Shown here one piece after another: positions 8,140 through 16,954 of a stretch of 64,000 bases of DNA (positions within the stretch are counted from its first letter, which is position 1; the number at the start of each line of letters is the position of its first letter). The stretch spans positions 1 through 64,000 of the forward strand of contig CAYUBS010000002.1 of the NCBI GenBank assembly GCA_964443145.1. Direction: 5' to 3'. Under the pieces are notes generated by a model. It was given only the letters and a program-made list of their open reading frames with translations. It was not told the DNA's origin and did no database searches. Source of the stretch: JAHEFT01 sp964443145 (GTDB lineage: Bacteria; Pseudomonadota; Gammaproteobacteria; Xanthomonadales; SZUA-36). The translations under genes and the position numbers were made by a program.

Positions 8140-9297
8140 CTACATCCCCTCCACGGGTATCCACGCACGCAGGGAAAATCCTGCACCGGGATTTGATTCA
8201 ATTTTCAATTCACCATCCAGCAGACGCAACCTTTCCGCCATGCCGTTGAGTCCGTTCCCTGTTTCAATTTTGTCGACACCACGCCCGTCGTCTCGTGCAG
8301 TCAGTGCCTCTCCATCCACGTCCTGCACCAGGCTGATCCATAAGTTCTGGGCCTGTGCATGACGTACGCTATTGGTAATCATTTCCTGTGCACACCGCAA
8401 TAGCACCTGGGCGCGCCGTGGATCGGTCATCGACAACTCTGACGGCAAATCCAGGTGAATAACAGGCTCCGGAACGCCGCTAACCAGTGTTCTAAGCGCC
8501 GCGGCCAGATCGACCTGGTCATCAATGCGCATGTCATTGACCACCTCGCGAACGTCGGCCAATAGCAATTTGGCCAGCGAATGCGCCTGTTGTACATGCT
8601 CCAGTGCCCGACCGTCCACCAGGTGGGTCGCCACTTCCAGATTAAGGGTCAGCGCGGTCAGGTGGTGTCCTACCAGATCATGCAATTCCCGTGCGATTCT
8701 GACCCGCTCGGCGATGCGGGTATTGTCCGCCAGCAGTGCCTGGGTTGCACGCAACTCAAAATTAACTTTTCGCAGGGCGTCCCGCGCTATGTGCTGACGC
8801 AGAGCAACAACACCACTCATAAAGGCAAATAATGATATTCCGAGAAACAGCCCCCCGGCGAATGCCGCTTCGCTGAATGATATGTCAGGAATGAAAGTGA
8901 TCACTAGTACCAGTAGTACATTCTGCCCCACCAGCCAGCCAATGGCCGATGCCGCAGGCAGCATCCAGGGAAGCAAGCCTGCAACGATCAGCAACAAGAT
9001 TCCACCCAGCGATGTTTCTGTCATCACGCTCACGCCAAGCGCACAGACTGTCAGTATGGAAATAGTGACCAGCCGATGCGACAGGGTAGACCGTACCGGC
9101 AGGGCTTTAACCTGGTTCCAGTAGGTTAGTCCAAACACCAGGTGCATCAGCCACCAGGCCAGGTACGGGCCGGTATTCAATGGGTCTTCATACCAGTACT
9201 GCATCAGGAAAAGCGGGAGGGTCGCGCACAGCCAGGTGAACAGCCCTGCATATCGCAGCAGTTCAATTGGACGGTGTTTGCTTTCCATGAATTCCAT
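8140..9297 (-). CDS. Membrane sensor histidine kinase, DesK/NarX class
   Basis: 385 residues. About six hydrophobic helices occupy residues 12-165 with almost no periplasmic loops, as in DesK-type sensors of membrane or envelope state. A linker coiled coil leads to the HisKA_3 dimerisation motif with phospho-His206 (ARELHDLVGHH) and an ATPase domain with N-box EMITNSVRHA, DDGRGVD and GNGLNGMAERL. A start at residue 4 (9288) is equally possible. It partners the response regulator directly downstream. The signal is unknown; similar pairs often control a neighbouring ABC transporter, and one lies 2.2 kb away, but that link is only suggestive. Confidence 0.93.
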   Translation of the reverse strand: MEFMESKHRPIELLRYAGLFTWLCATLPLFLMQYWYEDPLNTGPYLAWWLMHLVFGLTYWNQVKALPVRSTLSHRLVTISILTVCALGVSVMTETSLGGILLLIVAGLLPWMLPAASAIGWLVGQNVLLVLVITFIPDISFSEAAFAGGLFLGISLFAFMSGVVALRQHIARDALRKVNFELRATQALLADNTRIAERVRIARELHDLVGHHLTALTLNLEVATHLVDGRALEHVQQAHSLAKLLLADVREVVNDMRIDDQVDLAAALRTLVSGVPEPVIHLDLPSELSMTDPRRAQVLLRCAQEMITNSVRHAQAQNLWISLVQDVDGEALTARDDGRGVDKIETGNGLNGMAERLRLLDGELKIESNPGAGFSLRAWIPVEGM

Positions 9298-9360
9298 TTG
9301 CGCTAATATTACTCCAGTCTGCCGCTTCCGTTATCTCTCAAAAGTCATGGATCAACCCAA

Positions 9361-9867
9361 ATGAAACCCCAAGCTGTCGACGTTACCCGATTTTCGGACA
9401 TCGACCCTGCCCCGCTGGTGCTTTTGCTGTCCAGATTTGGCATGACGATTCGTGAGGAAGCGAAGGGGCGAGCAATAGCCGGTTCGTTCTGGGGCGATGA
9501 AGAAGCAGGACTGATCGGCAACACCCTGGTGCTGCGGGCGGACACACCGGTGCACTCGATACTGCACGAGGCCTGCCATTACATTTGCCTGGACCCCGAA
9601 CGGCGCGACGGGCTTGATACCGATGCGGGTGGTGACTACGACGAGGAAAATGCGGTCTGTTACCTGCAAATCCTGCTGTCCGATGAACTGGCTGAATTTG
9701 ACAGGCAGATGATGATGAAGGACATGGACAGCTGGGGTTATACCTTCCGACTGGGCTCTGCCCGGGCCTGGTTTGAGCAGGATGCAGGCGATGCAAGAGA
9801 GTGGCTGTCAGGTAACGGATTGATCGAAGCTGAGGGACAACCCAGCTTCAGGATCAGAACAGGCTAA
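9361..9867 (+). CDS. Uncharacterised HExxH-motif protein (putative metalloprotease fold)
   Basis: 168 residues, no signal peptide or membrane segment. A HEACH motif (His69-Glu70-His73) fits the zinc-binding HExxH consensus, and the acidic stretch DYDEENAVCYLQ about 22 residues later offers a possible third ligand (Glu95 or Glu96). The rest is not one I can place in a named peptidase family, so activity is inferred from the motif only. It is read divergently from the sensor kinase and converges on the FHA gene with only 5 bases between. It may be a soluble zincin, or a conserved protein that uses the motif structurally. Confidence 0.72.
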   Translation: MKPQAVDVTRFSDIDPAPLVLLLSRFGMTIREEAKGRAIAGSFWGDEEAGLIGNTLVLRADTPVHSILHEACHYICLDPERRDGLDTDAGGDYDEENAVCYLQILLSDELAEFDRQMMMKDMDSWGYTFRLGSARAWFEQDAGDAREWLSGNGLIEAEGQPSFRIRTG

Positions 9868-9872
9868 AAGGA

Positions 9873-10453
9873 TTAGAGCGGCAACAGCCCCCGGTACCAG
9901 GCCGCCACCGCGGCTGCAGTGAGCAATCCACCCACGATCAACCAGGGCAGGTAACCTCGTTTCGGTTTAACGGCATCCGGCGTGAGCACTTTTTCCGGCC
10001 GCAAGCCCGGTGCCTGTAAAACCCAGCGACAGTTCGCGATCCTGATCTCATCCCCGCTGGAAAGATCGGCACGCTCAACAGCCTCACCATTCAATCGTGT
10101 CTCGCCAGCAGGATCGAGATTGAGAAGAAGCAATTGCCCCTCTTCTGACTCATGGATTTCAGCATGGTGAGACCCGACCCCCTGCGCATCGATGCGCAGG
10201 TCACAGTCGTCCGCCCGGCCGATCAGGGTTTTTTGTTTCAGCCTGAACGCCTGGTTGATCACCGGGCCTGATGCGCCTTTTAGTCTGTANNNNNNNNNNN
10301 NNNNNNNNNNNNNNNNNNNNNNNNNNNNNNNNNNNNNNNNNNNNNNNNNNNNNNNNNNNNNNNNNNNNNNNNNNNNNNNNNNNNNNNNNGTTTCAGCCTG
10401 AACGCCTGGTTGATCACCGGGCCTGATGCGCCTTTTAGTCTGTAGTTACTCAT
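9873..10453 (-). CDS. FHA-domain membrane protein, interrupted by an assembly gap
   Basis: Forkhead-associated (phosphothreonine-binding) protein with a C-terminal membrane helix. FHA core residues TLIGRADDCDLRID and GVGSHHAEI lie before a linker and a helix (about the last 25 residues, LPWLIVGGLLTAAAVAAW). As printed, the start is lost in the N run. Collapsing the exact 55-base duplication that flanks the gap restores the frame: the ATG at 10453-10451 gives MSNYRLKGASGP, then joins the downstream part, for 141 residues. That ATG overlaps the truD stop (ATGA), so it is the last gene of the pyrG-truD run. No Ser/Thr kinase gene is nearby; the partner is unknown. Confidence 0.85.
10235..10444. 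repeat. Exact 55-base duplication flanking the N gap
   Basis: Bases 10235-10289 and 10390-10444 are identical (starting GTTTCAGCCTGAACGCCTGG), one on each side of the gap. Both copies encode the same N-terminal residues of the FHA protein. This is the pattern left when two contigs that overlap by a fixed word length are scaffolded without being merged, so it is an artefact and not a biological repeat. Confidence 0.93.
10290..10389. other. Assembly gap of exactly 100 N
   Basis: A round-number placeholder between two contigs. Because the flanks overlap by 55 bases, nothing is probably missing here. The true sequence is likely 155 bases shorter than shown, and all coordinates to the right are shifted accordingly. 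Confidence 0.95.
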
Positions 10454-11505
10454 TTGGATTCTGATATGGTGACGAGACCTGTGGTTACAAGTTCCCGCAA
10501 CACACAGGTTGCGTATCCCCCTGGCGGCAACTCGAATTTCAATTCCAGGTCACGACCATCCCGCTCCCACTCCATGCCTGCAGGCAACATCCGAAGGCTG
10601 CGTCGCGCAGCCTTGACCCGCGCATTGGCCAGACGTTCGATCAATTCCTTGTGTGGTTGCAACACGGCTGTTTCAATCTCAGCGCAGGTCCCGGCCACCA
10701 GGTCCGATCCATCACCCGGCAGAGGACCGCTGGGGTGGATGTCAAACTCGGCGCACCTGGTCTCGAGATTAGCGTCAGGCACATTACAGAAAAAGGAAGA
10801 ATGGCTACCGTCCAGCATGGCGACCTCACCGTCCACAATCCGGTTCCAGTTCCCCAGCTCAACCCGGCTCGACAAAACGCCGTTGAACAGGAAGCTTCGG
10901 ACCGCTGAAATATAGATGCTCTTCTTATTGCGCGGAAGGCGTCCGCCGTGCTGCAGCCAACGGGCTCCCTGGAAGACATTTCTGCCGCCGTGCCCAAACC
11001 TCTGCAAACCAAAGTAATTGGGCACCCCCTGATCCGCGACCTGCTGCAATCGATCCTCCAGGTCATCCAGCGACCCTTCCAGCTTGCGCACGACAATGAC
11101 AAAGCGGTTTCCCCGAAGTGTGCCACGCTTCAACTTCCTGTTATGCAAACAGGCCTGGAGAACCCTGGCATCGGGGATTTCCCAATCGTTCCAGGCATCG
11201 TTCCCGGCCTCCTGCAAACCGATGGAAAACCATTGGCGGGTCACCCCGCGCCGGTCTTTCATTCCGGCGTAACCAACATCACGGCCCGGCACGCCGGCCA
11301 GTGATGCGAGCTGTTTGGCAATCCAGTCGGTATTGGCGTTACGCTTTTCAATTTCCAGCCAGAGATGATTACCTTCCCCCGACAGGGTAATGAGAGGAAT
11401 TTCCTCTACCTGAAAATCTTCAACTTCTGCCCGGATCATACCGCTGGCAGCAGGCGTACCCAAAACCCGGTTCCAGTCCGGTAAGGCGTAAAGGGACGGT
11501 TCCAT
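10450..11505 (-). CDS. truD: tRNA pseudouridine(13) synthase
   Basis: 351 residues. TruD isomerises uridine 13 of tRNA-Glu to pseudouridine. The catalytic aspartate is Asp84 in GYAGMKDRRGVTRQ, the diagnostic TruD motif; VPNYFGLQRFGHGG and the C-terminal LPPGGYATCVLREL are further family blocks. The ATG follows the ispF stop directly (TGAATG), and its own stop overlaps the start of the FHA gene. The order ispD-ispF-truD is typical of Gammaproteobacteria. Confidence 0.97.
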   Translation of the reverse strand: MEPSLYALPDWNRVLGTPAASGMIRAEVEDFQVEEIPLITLSGEGNHLWLEIEKRNANTDWIAKQLASLAGVPGRDVGYAGMKDRRGVTRQWFSIGLQEAGNDAWNDWEIPDARVLQACLHNRKLKRGTLRGNRFVIVVRKLEGSLDDLEDRLQQVADQGVPNYFGLQRFGHGGRNVFQGARWLQHGGRLPRNKKSIYISAVRSFLFNGVLSSRVELGNWNRIVDGEVAMLDGSHSSFFCNVPDANLETRCAEFDIHPSGPLPGDGSDLVAGTCAEIETAVLQPHKELIERLANARVKAARRSLRMLPAGMEWERDGRDLELKFELPPGGYATCVLRELVTTGLVTISESK

Positions 11506-11985
11506 TCAGTCGCGGGCCAGAAGCACAACAGCGAGCGCGGCAATACCTTCACCACGGCCACAGAAGCCGAGTTTCTCGGTGGTGGTCGCCTTGACCGAGA
11601 CCCGGTCTGGCGTTGTTTCAAGCACCTGGGCGATAAGCTCTCGCATCAAAGGCACATGAGGGCCTATACGGGGTTCTTCGCAGGCAATGGTGATGTCCAG
11701 GTTAACGACATACCAACCCTCGTTACCGAGCATCTCGCGAACACTGCCAAGCAACACCCGGCTATCTGCGTCGCGCCATTGTTCATCGCCAGGCGGAAAA
11801 TGCTGACCAATGTCACCCAGAGCCAGCGCCCCCAGAAGCGCGTCGCACAGCGCGTGCAAGGCCACGTCACCATCGGAATGAGCAGCCAGCGCTTTGCTAT
11901 GCGGAATGCGTACACCACCCAGCATCACGTGGTCGCCATCGGCGAAGGCATGCACATCCAGTCCCTGCCCTATGCGTTGCTCCAT
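11506..11985 (-). CDS. ispF: 2-C-methyl-D-erythritol 2,4-cyclodiphosphate synthase
   Basis: 159 residues. IspF closes CDP-ME 2-phosphate to the cyclodiphosphate in the non-mevalonate isoprenoid pathway. Zinc ligands Asp10, His12 (GLDVHAF) and His44 (DGDVALHAL) are in place, as are the HSDGD block and KATTTEKLGFCGRGEG at the CMP-binding end. It follows ispD by 3 bases, so the two consecutive pathway steps are co-expressed. Confidence 0.98.
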   Translation of the reverse strand: MEQRIGQGLDVHAFADGDHVMLGGVRIPHSKALAAHSDGDVALHALCDALLGALALGDIGQHFPPGDEQWRDADSRVLLGSVREMLGNEGWYVVNLDITIACEEPRIGPHVPLMRELIAQVLETTPDRVSVKATTTEKLGFCGRGEGIAALAVVLLARD

Positions 11986-11988
11986 GTG

Positions 11989-12696
11989 TTACTCCCGCAC
12001 TGCCTGTTGTTGCAATATGAACTCAGCCAGCGCCAGGTCTTCGGCCCCGGTTATCTTGATGTTGGTAGAGGAGCCCTTCACCAGCAAGGGATGAAAGCCC
12101 CCCCGTTCGATGGCCGCAGCTTCATCGGTGGGCTCAACTCCGTCGTCCAACGCGTCAGTCAGCTGTTGCCGCAGCAAGCGAAAGGGGAATAATTGCGGCG
12201 TCTGTGCAGCCCAGTAACGGGAACGATCAATGGTCCGCTCAATTCGGGCCGAATCATCTGCCAGCTTCAGCGTGTCACTGACCGGTATGGCCAGAATGGC
12301 ACCGGCATCACTTTCCAGACCCTCTTCCAGCAAACGGTCCAGGTCGGCCGATGATAGGCAAGGCCGTGCGGCATCATGCACCAGGATCCATTCACAATCC
12401 GGGTACTGGCCGGCAATGAAATTCAGGCCATTCATCACGGTCCGGGCACGACTGCTACCGCCCGTCACGGTTTCCACCGCTGGAAATAATGGCTGCACCA
12501 GCTGCTCAAAAACTCCATCATCCGGAGCAAGCGCCACTGTGACCGACTCAATGGCAGCATGCGCCATTACGGCTTCAATACTGTGCGCCATCACCGGCAA
12601 TCCCATCAGGTGGGAGTATTGCTTCGGGGTGGTTCCGCCAAAGCGAACACTTCGACCCGCAGCGGGAATCAGAGCGTGAACCCGGGGAGCAGTCAC
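11989..12696 (-). CDS. ispD: 2-C-methyl-D-erythritol 4-phosphate cytidylyltransferase
   Basis: 235 residues. IspD joins MEP and CTP to give CDP-ME. The nucleotide-binding start AAGRSVRFGG-TPKQY, the LVHDAARPCLS motif and the ATDEAAAIE-like PTDEAAAIE block near residue 190 are all visible. The start overlaps the ftsB stop by four bases, the arrangement (ftsB-ispD-ispF) seen across Gammaproteobacteria. Confidence 0.97.
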   Translation of the reverse strand: MTAPRVHALIPAAGRSVRFGGTTPKQYSHLMGLPVMAHSIEAVMAHAAIESVTVALAPDDGVFEQLVQPLFPAVETVTGGSSRARTVMNGLNFIAGQYPDCEWILVHDAARPCLSSADLDRLLEEGLESDAGAILAIPVSDTLKLADDSARIERTIDRSRYWAAQTPQLFPFRLLRQQLTDALDDGVEPTDEAAAIERGGFHPLLVKGSSTNIKITGAEDLALAEFILQQQAVRE

Positions 12697-12992
12697 TCCC
12701 GGTCTTCTTCCGGCTTCACTTCGCCGGGCACGACCTGGTAAAACTCTTCGTTTTCCTTGACCATGCCCAACTCGCTGCGCGCGCGCTCTTCAACCGCTTG
12801 CAGGCCTTGTCGCAGATCCTCGACTTCAGCGTGTAGTTCACGGTTTCGCTGGGCCAGGGTTTCATTCTCCGTGGCCTGCTGTTCGACCCGCAGTGTGAGC
12901 CGTTTCACGTCGCGATAGCCCCCCTCGCCGAACCATAACTTGACCTGCAGTGCGATCAGCACCAGCAGCAATATGGCCAGCAGAGAGCGCAT
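12693..12992 (-). CDS. ftsB: Cell division protein FtsB
   Basis: 99 residues, bitopic inner-membrane protein. One membrane helix (residues 2-20), a short link with FGEGG, then a coiled coil (about 28-70) with Asn residues as expected for the FtsB-FtsL pair, and a charged tail. FtsB, FtsL and FtsQ form the divisome complex that activates FtsWI. Its ATG shares a base with the enolase stop (TGATG), placing it directly under eno translation. Confidence 0.96.
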   Translation of the reverse strand: MRSLLAILLLVLIALQVKLWFGEGGYRDVKRLTLRVEQQATENETLAQRNRELHAEVEDLRQGLQAVEERARSELGMVKENEEFYQVVPGEVKPEEDRE

Positions 12993-14284
12993 CAGCTCCA
13001 GTTACGAATATTCGAAAACGCTCCTGCGCCGGCATACGTGCCTCGCGCACCCAGCGCTTCTTCGATGCGCAACAACTGGTTGTACTTGGCAACCCGGTCG
13101 GAACGGCACAACGAGCCGGTCTTTATCTGCGAAGCCGTGGTGGCTACCGCGAGGTCCGCGATCGTAGTGTCCTCTGTTTCTCCCGAACGGTGCGAAATTA
13201 CCGCACTGAACCCGGCACGGTCAGCCATGGCAATGGCTTCAAGAGTCTCGGTCAGAGTTCCGATCTGGTTCAGCTTGATCAGGATCGAGTTGGTGATTCC
13301 CATCTCGATGCCGCGATTGAAAATTTCAGTATTAGTCACGTAGAGATCATCACCAACCAATTGGCAATCATCACCGGTCAGGCGGGTCAGAATTTCCCAG
13401 CCTTCCCAATCGTCTTCAGCCATTCCGTCTTCGATACTGATGATCGGATACTGCCGGACCCAACCGGCCTGGTACTCGGCAAACTGAGCCGGCGTGAATG
13501 ACTTGCCTTCGGATTCGAGGTGATAAAGCCCGTCTTTGAAGAACTCCGACGACGCGACATCCAGCCCGAGACTGACGTCTTTGCCGATGCGGTAACCGGA
13601 TTTTTCGACCGCTTCGAGTATCGTCTCCACGGCCGCTTCATTGGAAGGCAGGTCGGGAGCGAAACCACCCTCATCACCAACTGCCGTATTCATGCCCTTA
13701 CTGTTCAATACCGACTTCAGCGCATGAAAGATCTCTACACCGCAACGTAGAGATTCCTTGAATGAACCCACACCCCAGGGGAGGATCATAAACTCCTGCA
13801 TATCGACACTGTTGTTCGCATGGGCCCCGCCGTTGATGATGTTCATCTGCGGCACAGGCAACTGCAGATTGTCACTCTGCGCCAACCTGGCCCAAAGCGG
13901 ACGGCCTTCTTCGGCTGCCATGGCATGTGCGGCCGCCAGTGAAACACCCAACAGGGCATTAGCACCGAGGTTGGCTTTATTCGGCGTGCCGTCCAGCTCA
14001 ATCAAGCGGGCGTCCAGTGCCGCCTGGTCGTCTGCGTCCATACCGCTTAAGGCAGGAGCAATGATACGGTTTACGTTATCAACGGCTTTGCTGACGCCTT
14101 TGCCGCCGTAGCGGCTGGCATCTCCATCCCTCAATTCGATCGCTTCACGCGCACCGGTTGACGCGCCTGACGGCACTGCAGCGCGACCGAATGCGCCTGA
14201 TTCCAGTGTAATTTCTGCTTCGAGGGTTGGATTTCCACGGGAGTCAAGTATCTCCCGGGCATGAATGGATTTTATTGCTGTCAT
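12992..14284 (-). CDS. eno: Enolase
   Basis: 430 residues, the usual bacterial length. Converts 2-phosphoglycerate to phosphoenolpyruvate; also a component of the RNA degradosome in relatives. Visible blocks include AREILDSRGNPTLE at the start, GDEGGFAP, SIEDGMAEDDW, the metal-binding GDDLYVTN, catalytic-Lys LIKLNQIGTLTET and SHRSGETED. It lies between kdsA (29 bases upstream) and ftsB. PEP made here is also the substrate of KdsA and MurA and the phosphodonor of EI, all encoded in this window. Confidence 0.98.
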   Translation of the reverse strand: MTAIKSIHAREILDSRGNPTLEAEITLESGAFGRAAVPSGASTGAREAIELRDGDASRYGGKGVSKAVDNVNRIIAPALSGMDADDQAALDARLIELDGTPNKANLGANALLGVSLAAAHAMAAEEGRPLWARLAQSDNLQLPVPQMNIINGGAHANNSVDMQEFMILPWGVGSFKESLRCGVEIFHALKSVLNSKGMNTAVGDEGGFAPDLPSNEAAVETILEAVEKSGYRIGKDVSLGLDVASSEFFKDGLYHLESEGKSFTPAQFAEYQAGWVRQYPIISIEDGMAEDDWEGWEILTRLTGDDCQLVGDDLYVTNTEIFNRGIEMGITNSILIKLNQIGTLTETLEAIAMADRAGFSAVISHRSGETEDTTIADLAVATTASQIKTGSLCRSDRVAKYNQLLRIEEALGARGTYAGAGAFSNIRNWS

Positions 14285-14313
14285 TTCTGATCCTTGATTA
14301 GGTTCCGGATAAA

Positions 14314-15138
14314 TTATTCCGGGAGTGAGTTTCGCTTACTCACGGCATCGAGTGCCTTGAGCGTGATCAATAAATCTTCAATCTGGCCCAACGGCCAGGC
14401 GTTCGGGCCATCGCTCAACGCCTTCTCGGGGTCAGGATGGGTTTCCATGAACAGGCCGGAAACGCCAACCGCAACGGCAGCACGTGCCAGCACCGGAACA
14501 AATTCGCGCTGTCCACCGGAAGAGCCGCCCTGACCACCGGGCAATTGCACCGAGTGGGTGGCATCAAACACTACCGGGCAACCGGTCTCGCGCATGACCG
14601 CCAGTGAGCGCATATCAGAGATCAGGTTGTTGTAACCGAAAGACACGCCGCGCTCACAAACCATGATGTGCTTGTTTCCGACTGCCTGGGCTTTTTCCAC
14701 CACGTTCTTCATTTCCCAGGGGCTGAGAAACTGGCCTTTCTTCAGATTGACCGGGATGCCGGCTGAGGCAACGCGCTGGATAAAATTGGTTTGCCGGCAC
14801 AGGAAGGCCGGTGTTTGCATCACGTCGACCACCGTGGCAACGGCGCTAATGTCGGTATCCTCGTGTACATCGGTCAGAACCGGCACGCCAACCTGTCGCT
14901 TCACCTCGGCCAGGATCCGCAGGCCTTCCTCTGCCCCAAGGCCGCGAAAACTACTGCTGGAAGTCCGGTTGGCCTTATCGAAAGACGATTTGAAAATAAA
15001 CGGAATATCGAGCCGCTCGCAAATCTCCTTTAGCATGCCAGCTGTATCGATCACCAGCTGCTCAGACTCGATGACGCAGGGCCCGGCAATCAGGAAAAAT
15101 GGACGATCCGGACCGACTTCGAAACCACAAAGTTTCAC
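14314..15138 (-). CDS. kdsA: 3-deoxy-8-phosphooctulonate (Kdo-8-P) synthase
   Basis: 274 residues. Condenses PEP with D-arabinose 5-phosphate in the synthesis of Kdo for the LPS inner core. Diagnostic segments are IAGPCVIESE, KSSFDKANRTS, VLTDVHEDTDI and FDATHSVQLPGG. Its partners KdsD and KdsC are encoded at 40427-41953. It starts 2 bases after the pyrG stop, so pyrG-kdsA-eno form one transcript. Confidence 0.98.
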   Translation of the reverse strand: MKLCGFEVGPDRPFFLIAGPCVIESEQLVIDTAGMLKEICERLDIPFIFKSSFDKANRTSSSSFRGLGAEEGLRILAEVKRQVGVPVLTDVHEDTDISAVATVVDVMQTPAFLCRQTNFIQRVASAGIPVNLKKGQFLSPWEMKNVVEKAQAVGNKHIMVCERGVSFGYNNLISDMRSLAVMRETGCPVVFDATHSVQLPGGQGGSSGGQREFVPVLARAAVAVGVSGLFMETHPDPEKALSDGPNAWPLGQIEDLLITLKALDAVSKRNSLPE

Positions 15139-15140
15139 AA

Positions 15141-16793
15141 TTACGCCAGTCCTTTGGGCAATTCACCCTGCTGTTGACGCTGCGCCGCTTCGACAAAACC
15201 GCTGAACAGGGGATGGCTGCCTCTTGGGCTGGAGGTAAACTCCGGGTGGAACTGACAAGCGAGGAACCAGGGGTGCTCTGGGATCTCCATGATTTCCACC
15301 AGCATTTCATCCATCGACAATCCCGAAAACAGAACGCCGTGTTGCTGAAAAATATCGCGATAGTTATTATTGAACTCGTAGCGGTGGCGATGGCGCTCGA
15401 TAATAATCTCCTGACCGTAGAGTTTACGGGCCAGGGATCCCTCACGTAAGCGGCATTCCTGCCCACCCAGGCGCATGGTTCCACCCAGGTCGGACTCCTC
15501 GTCACGTTGCTCCACGTTGCCGGAAGCGTCGCGCCACTCAGTGATCAGACCGATCACGCCATGCGGCGTATCAGTATCTACCTCGGTCGTGTTTGCCCCT
15601 TCGAGTCCGCAAACGTTACGGGCGAATTCAACTGCTGCAGCCTGCATGCCGTAACAGATACCCAGATAGGGAACACCGTTTTCCCGGGCATATCGAATGG
15701 CGTTGACCTTGCCTTCGAATCCGCGTTCGCCGAATCCACCCGGAACCAGGATCGCATCGACACCCTCCAGCAAGGACAGGTCGTTATCCGCCAGGTCATC
15801 CGATTCCAGCCGCTTGATGTTCACCTTAATGCGCTGCCGCAACCCACCATGGGCGACCGCTTCAGTCAGGGACTTGTATGCGTCGTGGTGTTCCACGTAC
15901 TTACCCACCATGGCGATGGTGACCTCGTGCCTTGTGTTGATCGTACGATCAACGACTTCCAGCCAGTCATCAAGGTTGGCCTCCCCTGCTTTGTCTTCAA
16001 GGCCGAAGCCTTCCACCACCAGATCGTCGAGGCCTTCCTCATACAACATGTTGGGTATGTCGTAAATGCTGTTAGGAGCATCCAGTGCAGTGATGACCGC
16101 TTTTTCCGGAACGTTGGTGAACAGAGCAATCTTTGCGCGTTGGGAATCGGACAGTTCCATTTCTGACCGGCACAGCAATATATCCGGCTGGATGCCGATA
16201 GAGCGAAGCTCTTTGACCGAGTGCTGCGTGGGCTTGGTTTTGACCTCATTAGCCGCCCGCAGGAAAGGCACCAGCGTCAGGTGCATGAACATCGCGTTGC
16301 GACCGTTTTCAACGCCCAGCTGACGGATAGCCTCGAGGAAAGGCAGGGATTCGATATCGCCCACTGTGCCGCCGATCTCGATCATCGCAACGTCGTAGCC
16401 TTCTGATGCACGAAGCACCCAGCTCTTGATCTCGTCGGTCACATGGGGAATCACCTGCACCGTGGCGCCGAGGTAATCGCCGCGACGTTCCTTGGCAATC
16501 ACATTGCTGTAAATTCGCCCGGTCGTGCAATTATTGAGCTGACCCATGCGCGTGCGGATAAAACGCTCGTAGTGGCCCAGGTCAAGGTCCGTTTCGGCGC
16601 CATCATCCGTGACATAAACCTCACCATGCTGGAACGGACTCATCGTTCCGGGATCCACATTTAAGTAGGGATCGAGTTTCACCATGGTGACCTTGAGGCC
16701 ACGGGATTCGAGAATTGCAGCGAGTGCCGCAGCAGACAGCCCCTTTCCAAGTGAAGAGACTACGCCGCCGGTTACAAAAACTAGAGATGCCAT
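15141..16793 (-). CDS. pyrG: CTP synthase
   Basis: 550 residues. Aminates UTP to CTP with glutamine. The synthetase half has FVTGGVVSSLGKGLSAA and KLDPYLNVDPGTMSP; the class-I glutaminase half has the nucleophile in LGICYGMQ and the His-Glu pair in CQFHPEF. It is the first gene of the long minus-strand run ending at the FHA gene. Upstream (16794-16954) a TACAAT hexamer in minus orientation is the best -10 candidate, without a clear -35. Confidence 0.98.
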   Translation of the reverse strand: MASLVFVTGGVVSSLGKGLSAAALAAILESRGLKVTMVKLDPYLNVDPGTMSPFQHGEVYVTDDGAETDLDLGHYERFIRTRMGQLNNCTTGRIYSNVIAKERRGDYLGATVQVIPHVTDEIKSWVLRASEGYDVAMIEIGGTVGDIESLPFLEAIRQLGVENGRNAMFMHLTLVPFLRAANEVKTKPTQHSVKELRSIGIQPDILLCRSEMELSDSQRAKIALFTNVPEKAVITALDAPNSIYDIPNMLYEEGLDDLVVEGFGLEDKAGEANLDDWLEVVDRTINTRHEVTIAMVGKYVEHHDAYKSLTEAVAHGGLRQRIKVNIKRLESDDLADNDLSLLEGVDAILVPGGFGERGFEGKVNAIRYARENGVPYLGICYGMQAAAVEFARNVCGLEGANTTEVDTDTPHGVIGLITEWRDASGNVEQRDEESDLGGTMRLGGQECRLREGSLARKLYGQEIIIERHRHRYEFNNNYRDIFQQHGVLFSGLSMDEMLVEIMEIPEHPWFLACQFHPEFTSSPRGSHPLFSGFVEAAQRQQQGELPKGLA

Positions 16794-16954
16794 GCCAGAA
16801 CCCTGTGTTTGTTTTGTGCCAATTTATCGTCGAATTATCGAGGAAGTTCTGGAAGCACATTGTACGGTATGCAGAAGCTACTTGAAAACCGTTGGTAAAC
16901 AGGTGAACATCCTTTTCGCCACATAAGAGCTATGGAACCCGAAACAAGAAGGCG

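Noticed and set aside
10235..10444. Direct repeat around the N run read as a mobile-element or target-site duplication
   Set aside because: Copies end exactly at the N boundaries and the gap is a round 100 bases; an assembly overlap explains it fully.
16794..16954. Sigma-54 promoter from TGGCAC in the pyrG-parE gap
   Set aside because: The required TTGC at the correct distance is missing, so the match is only half of the element.
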